Part shown: positions 1-7,458 of the stretch, piece after piece | How the letters are laid out: each line of letters starts with the position of its first letter | Numbering within the stretch: the stretch's first letter is position 1 | Origin: JBNKLG01 sp050292235 | Lineage (GTDB): Bacteria > Pseudomonadota > Gammaproteobacteria > Chromatiales > Chromatiaceae | Direction of reading: 5' to 3' | Length of the DNA: 8,125 nt | Assembly: GCA_050292235.1 (NCBI GenBank) | Contig: JBNKLG010000102.1 | Location: forward strand, 1 to 8,125 | Translations under genes and position numbers: made by a program | The notes under the pieces: model-generated | The model's input: the letters and a program-made list of their open reading frames with translations, nothing else | What the model was told of the DNA's origin: nothing | Database searches by the model: none

Positions 1-2
1 TT

Positions 3-53
3 GCGGATCTGGTGAATGATGCAGTGCTGGATTTCAGTGTTGCAACGGCTTAA
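3..53 (+). CDS. Possible C-terminal tail of a plus-strand gene
   Basis: A plus-strand frame is open from the left edge and ends at TAA (51-53). It reads ADLVNDAVLDFSVATA, which looks like an ordinary protein C-terminus. The fragment is too short to assign to a family. One minus-strand frame is also open over the same 60 bases, so the strand is not certain. The stop codon sits inside a 9-bp tandem duplication (CGGCTTAAG at 46-54 and 55-63), so the original end of this gene may have been altered by whatever created the repeat. Confidence 0.25.
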   Translation, partial: ADLVNDAVLDFSVATA

Positions 54-63
54 GCGGCTTAAG
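46..63. repeat. 9-bp tandem duplication CGGCTTAAG x2
   Basis: Two perfect adjacent copies of CGGCTTAAG lie at 46-54 and 55-63. The second runs by two bases into the left arm of the inverted-repeat element starting at 62. The core GCTTAAG occurs again at 197-203. This may be an insertion or slippage scar, but no clear target-site duplication brackets the inverted repeat. Confidence 0.5.
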
Positions 64-140
64 GGTCAGGTCTTGAATTGTGAATTTGCTAGCTAGTATA
101 GACCTAAAACAACAGAATTCAAGATTCAAGACCTGACCCT
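62..140. repeat. Inverted-repeat element, MITE or REP-like
   Basis: The left arm (62-86) and right arm (116-140) are near-perfect inverted copies. The outer 17 bases, AGGGTCAGGTCTTGAAT, match exactly. Two bases then mismatch, followed by six more matching bases (TGAATT). The central spacer (87-115) contains GCTAGCTAG. Termini of the type GGGTCAGGTCTTGAA are, from memory, a recurring dispersed motif in proteobacterial genomes, sometimes near Y1-type (REP-associated) transposases. That association was not checked here. There is no transposase gene, so this would be a non-autonomous element. It could also fold as a strong RNA hairpin and end transcription arriving from the left. Confidence 0.55.
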
Positions 141-218
141 AACCCTAATCTCTCATGCTGTGCCGGTAATTTTCGCAATTATTTCATCAAGTTATCGCTT
201 AAGTAAGTGCCATTCTAC

Positions 219-233
219 TCTGATCCCATCAGA
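219..233. repeat. Small hairpin next to the 3' end of the orphan gene
   Basis: The arms TCTGA (219-223) and TCAGA (229-233) enclose a 5-base loop. It lies immediately beyond the larger hairpin at 235-260, on the downstream side of the minus-strand gene. A 5-bp stem is weak by itself. Together the two hairpins could mark the gene's 3' end. Confidence 0.25.
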
Positions 234-234
234 T

Positions 235-260
235 TGTGGTGCTGACTAATCAGTACCACA
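235..260 (-). terminator. Hairpin spanning the stop codon of the orphan gene
   Basis: The arms at 235-245 and 250-260 pair at 10 of 11 positions around a 4-base loop. On the minus strand the stem begins in the last codons of the small exported-protein gene and includes its TGA stop (250-252). No T-run follows on the minus strand, so it is not a classical Rho-independent terminator. It may act as a 3'-end stabiliser or a weak terminator. Confidence 0.3.
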
Positions 261-726
261 TATTATCTTTGTAGACATGGCCACCAAGTATTTCATGATA
301 TAAGGATTTATTATTTTTAAAATACTGAACCAAGTCATATTTGCCATCTCCATTGAAATCGGTGTATGTCAGGAATATTTTTCCGTTATCTATATATTGC
401 TTTTGTGAGCTAGTAGTTTCATCATCATTTAACGAAGCAATATCTATGATATGGTATTTTTTTCCAAAAAAATAATACTGATATACGGTTTTAGGTGTCC
501 TATGCTCTGCAATAAGATCGAATTTTATTTCATCTTTCTTTTTCTTTAACTCAAGCCATGGTCCCACCTTTTCTCTGAATTCATTATTCACAGAGTGTGG
601 GCCATTCTTAGGTACTTTATCAATTAGAGTCATCGGGAAACTATATGTAACTACTCGGTCTACTGATTCATCCGGGAAGCATATGTTTGGCAGAAGTAGA
701 CCTAATAATACTAGAGTTTTTCTCAT
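250..726 (-). CDS. Small exported protein of unknown function
   Basis: I do not recognise a family. From the ATG at 726 the product is 158 residues. It opens with a signal-peptide-like stretch: MRK, then a Leu-rich core LVLLGLLLP to about residue 14, then a polar region. Cleavage near residue 18 would send it to the periplasm or outside. A Cys lies at residue 16, but its context is not a good lipobox. The mature part is rich in Lys, Asp, Tyr and Phe. Near the C-terminus, DFNGDGKYDLV (about 123-133) has the DxNxDGxxD spacing of calcium loops found in EF-hand, dockerin and FG-GAP/VCBS-type repeats. There is one copy only. An upstream in-frame ATG at 744 would add six residues. I prefer 726 because a GAGG lies about 12 bases upstream, whereas 744 has no visible ribosome site. 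The gene is much more AT-rich than the operon to its right and stands alone, which suggests acquired DNA. It is probably a real gene, but its function is unknown. Confidence 0.6.
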   Translation of the reverse strand: MRKTLVLLGLLLPNICFPDESVDRVVTYSFPMTLIDKVPKNGPHSVNNEFREKVGPWLELKKKKDEIKFDLIAEHRTPKTVYQYYFFGKKYHIIDIASLNDDETTSSQKQYIDNGKIFLTYTDFNGDGKYDLVQYFKNNKSLYHEILGGHVYKDNMWY

Positions 727-762
727 GTCTGTACTCGACCTCATTGCATCTAACAGTTTAAT

Positions 763-785
763 TAACGAGACTCCGTGTCTCGTTA
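763..785. terminator. Perfect 9-bp hairpin followed by a T-rich run (plus strand)
   Basis: TAACGAGAC (763-771) and GTCTCGTTA (777-785) form a perfect stem around a 5-base loop. On the plus strand, TTTATTTTTA (786-795) follows directly, which is the layout of an intrinsic terminator. No plus-strand gene is visible just to its left, where the minus-strand orphan gene lies. It could stop antisense transcription. On the minus strand the same hairpin would sit in the 5' leader of the orphan gene's mRNA. Confidence 0.4.
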
Positions 786-789
786 TTTA

Positions 790-819
790 TTTTTAGGGCT
801 TTATTGAAACGTTTGCCAA
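790..819 (-). promoter_or_regulatory. Weak sigma70-like promoter candidate for the orphan gene
   Basis: On the minus strand, TTGGCA (814-819) matches the -35 consensus at five of six positions. TAAAAA (790-795) matches the -10 consensus at four of six. They are 18 bases apart. Transcription would begin near 783, at the base of the hairpin at 763-785, giving a leader of about 55 bases before the ATG at 726. The region is AT-rich, so a chance match is quite possible. Confidence 0.22.
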
Positions 820-845
820 CTTGTAACCTTGCCATTTACCGTATA

Positions 846-870
846 GATCAAGGGGTCAGCCAGCTTGATC
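846..870. repeat. Short inverted repeat GATCAAG/CTTGATC
   Basis: GATCAAG (846-852) and CTTGATC (864-870) form a perfect 7-bp stem around an 11-base loop that contains GGGTCAG. The same GGGTCAG string occurs in the inverted-repeat element at 62-140, but the rest does not match. It has no T-run on either side and no assigned role. Confidence 0.25.
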
Positions 871-906
871 CATCAGGTTAGTCCAAGTCAATGGGGCGAA
901 TCATCA

Positions 907-951
907 GGGCCATCCTTTTGCTTGCGCCACCACATGGCAAAAGGGGAGCCC
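907..951 (-). terminator. Extended hairpin downstream of ppsA
   Basis: CCTTTTGC (914-921) pairs perfectly with GCAAAAGG (937-944) around a 15-base loop. An outer GGGC (907-910) pairs with GCCC (948-951) across a 3x3 internal loop. It lies about 70 bases beyond the ppsA stop, where the operon transcript would be expected to end. No U-tract follows on the minus strand, so it may protect the 3' end or assist Rho-dependent termination. Confidence 0.35.
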
Positions 952-1021
952 AATCCATTTCCCAGTCCGCCACCCAAGGGATCGGCATCAAACCCCAACC
1001 CCGATCCCTCAGGCAGTCCGA

Positions 1022-3397
<2,376 letters not shown>

Positions 3398-3430
3398 CGC
3401 TCTCCAGGATTGAAAAATAAAGGTTGAAGG

Positions 3431-4285
3431 TTATGCATGGCCGATTCGCTCCATGCTGATGCCAAGGGTTCTCACCACATAACTGGCAATCTCCTCGATG
3501 GAGGTGTCCGTGGTGTCAAAGGTGGGTATCTCATAGCGATCAAACAGCGCCAGGGCCTGGGTGACCTCCTGCTGGCAGTTGGGCAGGGCCGCATACTCAC
3601 TGTCGGGCCGCCGCTTTTTGCGGATCCGGCTCAGGGGCACAGGCTTGATGGTCAGTCCCACCAATTTGTCCCGGTAGGGTTTGAGAAACTTGGGCAGATC
3701 CTCGCTCTGCAAGTCCTCCGGGGTCAGAGGGTAGTTGCAGGCCTTGAGAGAGAAGTTCATCGCCAGATAGAGACTGGTCGGGGTCTTGCCGCAGCGGGAG
3801 ACGCCGACCAGGATCAGATCCGCCTCGGCATATTGATCCGGGCGTACCCCATCGTCGTGGGAGAGGGCATAGTCGATGGCATCCAGTCGAACCTGATAGT
3901 CATTCTTCTGGTGTACGGTTTTGGAAATGCCCTGGGTATGGGCGGACATCATCCCCAGACACTGCTCCAAAGGGGCAAGAAAGGTGTTGAACAGGTCGAT
4001 CACCATGGCGTTGCTGCCGTTGATGATCTCCTGCTCCTGCTGCTCCATCAGCGAGCTGAAGACGATGGGTTGCACGCCACTGGTCTCATGGGCCCGGTTG
4101 ATCATGGACACGGCGTGGTGGGCCTTGTCCACATTACCAACAAAGGCGAGGGTGAGGGTGTCGAAATCCAGCTCGGGAAACTGAGCCAGCAGGTTCTTGC
4201 CATAGGTCTCGGCGGTCAGGCCGGTGCGGTCTGAGACAAAGAAAACAACGCGGACACCAGGGCGTATCTGACTGGGAAGAACCAT
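3431..4285 (-). CDS. ppsR: PEP synthase regulatory protein (bifunctional kinase/pyrophosphorylase, DUF299)
   Basis: Members of this family switch PEP synthase off by ADP-dependent phosphorylation of the active-site Thr (Thr419 here) and switch it on by phosphate-dependent dephosphorylation. The N-terminal motif FFVSDRTGLTAE lies at about 15-26. A P-loop-like GVSRCGKTPTSLYLA runs from about 161 to 175, the hallmark of DUF299 proteins. A basic stretch, RIRKKRRPDS, lies near 220-229. At 284 residues it is close to E. coli PpsR (277). The start is the ATG at 4285, which shares its A with the TGA stop of the preceding small gene (TGATG) and has AGGGG 8 bases upstream. A TTG one codon earlier is less likely. 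The overlap implies translational coupling. Its target gene ppsA follows directly in the same orientation, unlike E. coli, where the two genes are divergent. That placement supports PEP synthase, rather than pyruvate phosphate dikinase, as the substrate. Confidence 0.95.
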   Translation of the reverse strand: MVLPSQIRPGVRVVFFVSDRTGLTAETYGKNLLAQFPELDFDTLTLAFVGNVDKAHHAVSMINRAHETSGVQPIVFSSLMEQQEQEIINGSNAMVIDLFNTFLAPLEQCLGMMSAHTQGISKTVHQKNDYQVRLDAIDYALSHDDGVRPDQYAEADLILVGVSRCGKTPTSLYLAMNFSLKACNYPLTPEDLQSEDLPKFLKPYRDKLVGLTIKPVPLSRIRKKRRPDSEYAALPNCQQEVTQALALFDRYEIPTFDTTDTSIEEIASYVVRTLGISMERIGHA

Positions 4286-4482
4286 CAATGGTGCCCCTGG
4301 TGGGGATCATTGCGGCAACTGCCACCGGCTGAACAACTGCAACCGCTGCCACAGCCGCCGCCCTCCTCGCGAAAGGCGCCCAGCTCGGGATGGGCCTGGG
4401 CAAAGCGTCTGCCCAGGTGTTGTACCAACAGCCAAAGGATCAGCAGAGCGGGTACAAACAGCATGGCGATCAGGTATTCCAC
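4285..4482 (-). CDS. Small Cys-rich single-helix membrane protein next to rnfA
   Basis: From the GTG at 4482 the product is 65 residues. One hydrophobic helix (about 3-22, LIAMLFVPALLILWLLV) is followed by an amphipathic, charged linker. A Gly/Ser-rich tail follows with four cysteines (44, 48, 50, 56; pattern CxxxCxCxxxxxC), ending in a His-rich HQGHH. This is the layout of a membrane-anchored metal-binding protein. NqrM (DUF539) of Na+-NQR has a similar plan and is needed to assemble the iron centre held by NqrD/NqrE, the relatives of RnfE/RnfA. I see no clear sequence match to NqrM, so a parallel role here is inference. The gene begins 4 bases after the rnfA stop and overlaps ppsR by one base, so it belongs to the operon. 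Starts at 4500 (GTG) or 4512 (TTG) would overlap rnfA and have no ribosome site. The 4482 GTG has GGAG 11 bases upstream. A copper- or iron-handling protein is the main alternative. Confidence 0.75.
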   Translation of the reverse strand: MEYLIAMLFVPALLILWLLVQHLGRRFAQAHPELGAFREEGGGCGSGCSCSAGGSCRNDPHQGHH

Positions 4483-4486
4483 GGTA

Positions 4487-5074
4487 TCAATGACTCCCAC
4501 CCAGACCAGCAAAACCCATAAAGGTTAGCGACAGCAGCCCACCCAGCATCAGACTCAGCGCCGCGCCCTGGGTGACATTGGGCACTCTGGAGAGTTCCAG
4601 CTTCTCCCGCAGCCCCGCCATCAGAGCGATGGCCAGGGTAAAGCCGATGCCCGCGCCACCGGCATAGACCAAAGATTGGCTGAGATTGTAATCCTTGAAG
4701 GTTTGAAACAGGGCTACCCCGAGAATAGCGCAATTGGTGGTGATCAGGGGCAAAAAGATCCCCAGGGAACGAAACAGGGCCGGAGCGAATTTTTTCAGGC
4801 TCATCTCCACCAGCTGTACGGCACTGGCGATGATGGCAATGTAGGCGATCAGGCGCAGAAACTCGACATGCCAGGCCACCAGCAGCGTATTAACCGCATA
4901 GGCGCTGATCGAGCTGACCAGCATGACAAACGAGGTGGCGATGCCCATGGGGATAGCGGTATTCAGTTTGCCCGAGACCCCCAGAAAGGGGCAAAGCCCC
5001 AGGAACATGGCCAGCACAAAGTTGTTGGCCAGTACCGTGTTGAAAAAGATAAAGGTCAGGCTATCCGGCGACAT
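4487..5074 (-). CDS. rnfA: Rnf electron transport complex subunit A
   Basis: This is an integral membrane subunit of the Rnf (Rsx) ferredoxin:NAD+ oxidoreductase, homologous to NqrE. At 195 residues it matches E. coli RsxA (193). About six hydrophobic segments are visible, near 5-28, 38-60, 68-92, 101-122, 132-152 and 170-190. The two signature cysteines are present in FLGLCPFLGVS (Cys28) and TTNCAILGVALF (Cys115). In this family they join the equivalent pair in RnfE to hold an iron-sulfur centre inside the membrane. The ATG start overlaps the end of rnfE by 14 bp and has a strong GAGGAG 7 bases upstream. In clostridial and acetogen operons rnfB comes directly after rnfA. Here the Cys-rich small gene takes that place. 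Confidence 0.97.
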   Translation of the reverse strand: MSPDSLTFIFFNTVLANNFVLAMFLGLCPFLGVSGKLNTAIPMGIATSFVMLVSSISAYAVNTLLVAWHVEFLRLIAYIAIIASAVQLVEMSLKKFAPALFRSLGIFLPLITTNCAILGVALFQTFKDYNLSQSLVYAGGAGIGFTLAIALMAGLREKLELSRVPNVTQGAALSLMLGGLLSLTFMGFAGLGGSH

Positions 5075-5708
5075 TCGAACGCTCCTCGATCATTTGGGCC
5101 TTGCGCTGTTTGAAGTGGTTGAACAGCAGCAGCCAGCTGCCCAGCACCAGGAAGCCGCCGGGGGGGAGCACCATCACCACCCAGGGCTGGAAACTGGGGC
5201 CGAACAGATCGATGCCAAACAGCGAACCGGCCCCCAGCACCTCCCGCACCACCCCCAGGCAGAGTAGAGCAAAGGTGAAACCCAGCCCCATACCCAGGGC
5301 GTTGGTCAGGGCCTTCAGTGGTGGGTTCTTCGAGGCATAGGCCTCGGCCCGGCCCAGGATGATGCAGTTGACCACGATGAGCTGGATAAAGGCCCCCAGG
5401 GCGTTGTAGAGATCGAGGGAGATGGCCTGGATCAGATAGTCGATGATGGTGACGAAGGTGGCGATGATGACGATGTAGGTGGCAATGCGCACCTGCTTGG
5501 GGATATAGCGGCCCAGCAGCGAGATCAGCAGCCCTGAGGCCAGCAGCACAAAGGTCGTCGCCAATCCCATGGCCAGGGCGTTGATGGCCGAGTTGGTCAC
5601 TGCCAGCACCGGGCACATCCCCAGCAGCATGACGAACACCGGGTTGTTGGCCCAGAGCCCTTCGCTGAAGGTCTCCCAGGTGATGGCGCTCTCCTGTTTG
5701 GGACTCAT
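5061..5708 (-). CDS. rnfE: Rnf electron transport complex subunit E
   Basis: This integral membrane subunit is a paralogue of RnfA and homologous to NqrD. At 215 residues it is a little shorter than E. coli RsxE (231). Family marks include NPVFVMLLGMCPVLAVTNS with Cys32, VNCIILGRAEA with Cys115, and LPPGGFLVLGSWL near 181-193. The two cysteines are the expected partners of RnfA Cys28 and Cys115 in the transmembrane iron-sulfur centre. About six membrane segments are visible, and the C-terminus is basic and cytosolic-looking (FKQRKAQMIEER). The ATG overlaps the rnfG stop as ATGA, with GGAG 8 bases upstream. Confidence 0.97.
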   Translation of the reverse strand: MSPKQESAITWETFSEGLWANNPVFVMLLGMCPVLAVTNSAINALAMGLATTFVLLASGLLISLLGRYIPKQVRIATYIVIIATFVTIIDYLIQAISLDLYNALGAFIQLIVVNCIILGRAEAYASKNPPLKALTNALGMGLGFTFALLCLGVVREVLGAGSLFGIDLFGPSFQPWVVMVLPPGGFLVLGSWLLLFNHFKQRKAQMIEERSNVAG

Positions 5709-6412
5709 GGTTGGGCTCCGTCGGTTTTGGGTTGTTTCAGCTGATCCAGCAGCGGCACCACCTGGGGCAGAATCCGTTGACCGGACTGGTTCAGCGCCTT
5801 GCCCACAGCGGTGGAAGAGATGGTGGCACCGGAGATGGCGTCGATCTCCCAGTCGCCCTGCTTGGTGCCGTGCTTGACGGTGCGGATGGGATGCGCCAGC
5901 GCGGTGCCATCAGCGTTCAGGCGGGCATCCAGAGCATTGAAATTGGCCCGGAAGTTGGCATCCTTGATGATCTTATCGCCCAACCCGGGGGTCTCCGCCA
6001 TCTTCAGCACCTTGATACCGCGGATGCACTGGCACTGGGGATCGTAGCCGTAGAGCAGTTCGACCATACCAGCATAGCCCTGGCCTGCGGTGCGGGCGGC
6101 AACCCCCAGCAGTCTGCCCCCGGCATCGTATCCGGCGTAGAGGCTCTCGCTGTTGCTGCCTTTCGTCGGGCTGAGCTGGCCATCCACCAGAAAAAATTCC
6201 TGAAACGAGGTGGCACCTGGGATCACCTGAACCACTGCTTTTTCGATGGCGATGCGCTGGTTCTCGGCGATGCGCGGCGCAGTCAGCTGGGAGGCCAGCA
6301 CCACCAGGAAGCCAGAGGTCATGGTGATCAGCGACAGCACCAGGATCATCTTGAGGCTGGCGCTCTGGGGCTGCTGTGGTTTCTCTGCCTGGTGACTGGT
6401 GGGGTTGTTCAT
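5705..6412 (-). CDS. rnfG: Rnf electron transport complex subunit G (covalent FMN)
   Basis: This subunit carries a covalently bound FMN on the periplasmic face and is homologous to NqrC. It has 235 residues. The N-terminus is a polar, Gln/Pro-rich stretch (1-19), followed by a single membrane anchor at about 20-43 (LKMILVLSLITMTSGFLVVLA). A soluble FMN-binding domain follows, with GQGYAG (110-115) and ETPGLGDKI (140-148). The flavinylation site DAISGATISS places the acceptor at Thr197. Attachment in this family is performed by ApbE, whose gene is not in the window. A CxC (127-129, QCQCI) is unusual for an exported domain but sits in a loop, and I assign it no role. The ATG overlaps the rnfD stop as ATGA, and a weak AGGG lies 8 bases upstream. 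Confidence 0.96.
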   Translation of the reverse strand: MNNPTSHQAEKPQQPQSASLKMILVLSLITMTSGFLVVLASQLTAPRIAENQRIAIEKAVVQVIPGATSFQEFFLVDGQLSPTKGSNSESLYAGYDAGGRLLGVAARTAGQGYAGMVELLYGYDPQCQCIRGIKVLKMAETPGLGDKIIKDANFRANFNALDARLNADGTALAHPIRTVKHGTKQGDWEIDAISGATISSTAVGKALNQSGQRILPQVVPLLDQLKQPKTDGAQP

Positions 6413-7452
6413 GAGGCAGACCCTTTGGCCTTTTTGCGTTGGCCGAAAATGCGGGGCTGGGTGAGCTGTTCAATCAATGGCGTGGCGGCATTGCCCAGTA
6501 AAATGGCGTACATAACGCCCTCGGTCAGCCCCCCAAAGAGGCGGATCATTACGGTGACCACGCCGATTAGGATGCCATAGATAACGGTGCCTCGTGGCGT
6601 GACCGGTGAGCCTACCATGTCGGTGGCCATGAACCAGGCTCCCAGCATCAGGCCGCCGGAGAGCAGCATGAAGAGGCCATCGGGATAGGCCGGATTCATC
6701 AGATGCAGCCCCTGGGCGGTGAGATAGGTGGTGGCCATGATGGTGAGCGGAATGCGCCAGTCCAGCAGTTTTCGTGCAGCCAGATAGAGGCCGCAGATCA
6801 GGATGATGAGGGCGGAGGACTCCCCGGCAGAGCCGGCGGTGGTGCCGGTCAGCAGCTCCAGGCTGGGGGTCAGGGTCGATTCGAATTTGCTCAAAGCCAG
6901 CGGGGTGGCGCCACTGAAGGCATCGATGGCCACCTGGGCATTCCAGTCACTGACTGAGACAGGCTGTAGAAAGGGTAGGGTGAGGGTGGTGGGGACGAAG
7001 CCGCCGAAGCGCCCCTCAAACAGCGCAGGTGCCCAGGTGGTGATGGCCACAGGGAAGGTCGCTTGCACAAAGGCGCGACCCACCAGGGCCGGATTGAAGA
7101 CATTCATGCCCAGGCCGCCGAACAGCACCTTGCCCAGACCGATGGCGCTGAAGCCTGCCACCAGACCCATCCACAGCGGAAAGCCAGGGGGCAGGGTGAG
7201 AAACAGCAGTAGGCCGGTGATGGTGGCCGACCAGTCCCCCAGGGTATTGCCCGACTGGCGATTGAACAGCCGCTCGGTCAGCAGGCAACTGGCCAGCACC
7301 GTGGCGCAAAGGGCCAGGGCGCTGAGGCCGTAGAGCCAGACGCTCCAGCCCACCATGGGCAGACAGGCGAGCGCCACCTGGAACATGATGCTCACCACAT
7401 CCCGGGGTTTGTGGATGTGGGGCGAGGTACGAAGTTCGATACGGGGTTTCAT
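6409..7452 (-). CDS. rnfD: Rnf electron transport complex subunit D (covalent FMN)
   Basis: This multi-spanning membrane subunit is homologous to NqrB. At 347 residues it is close to E. coli RsxD (352). The N-terminus has the family start RTSPHIHKPRDVVSIMF (8-24). The conserved block around GLGMNVFNPALVGRAF lies at 113-128. The flavin site IDAFSGATPLA puts the FMN-bearing Thr at 183, and FMATDMVGSPVTPRG is at 274-288. Eight to ten hydrophobic segments are visible, and the tail is basic (GQRKKAKGSAS). Its ATG lies 6 bp after the rnfC stop and has no good ribosome site, so translation probably depends on coupling to rnfC. Confidence 0.97.
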   Translation of the reverse strand: MKPRIELRTSPHIHKPRDVVSIMFQVALACLPMVGWSVWLYGLSALALCATVLASCLLTERLFNRQSGNTLGDWSATITGLLLFLTLPPGFPLWMGLVAGFSAIGLGKVLFGGLGMNVFNPALVGRAFVQATFPVAITTWAPALFEGRFGGFVPTTLTLPFLQPVSVSDWNAQVAIDAFSGATPLALSKFESTLTPSLELLTGTTAGSAGESSALIILICGLYLAARKLLDWRIPLTIMATTYLTAQGLHLMNPAYPDGLFMLLSGGLMLGAWFMATDMVGSPVTPRGTVIYGILIGVVTVMIRLFGGLTEGVMYAILLGNAATPLIEQLTQPRIFGQRKKAKGSAS

Positions 7453-7458
7453 CAGGGT

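Noticed and set aside
137..147. CCCTAACCCTAA as a telomere-like repeat
   Set aside because: There are only two units, at the end of the inverted-repeat arm in an otherwise bacterial sequence, so the resemblance is most likely chance.
3398..3430. Terminator or promoter between ppsR and ppsA
   Set aside because: The spacer is about 33 bp with a T-rich patch but no stem-loop before it and no convincing -35/-10 pair.
3437..4234. Plus-strand open frame opposite ppsR
   Set aside because: It lies entirely within ppsR, has low-complexity composition and no recognisable motif. It is an antisense shadow.
5711..6580. Plus-strand open frame opposite rnfG and the end of rnfD
   Set aside because: It covers two well-supported minus-strand genes and their junction and has no family features.
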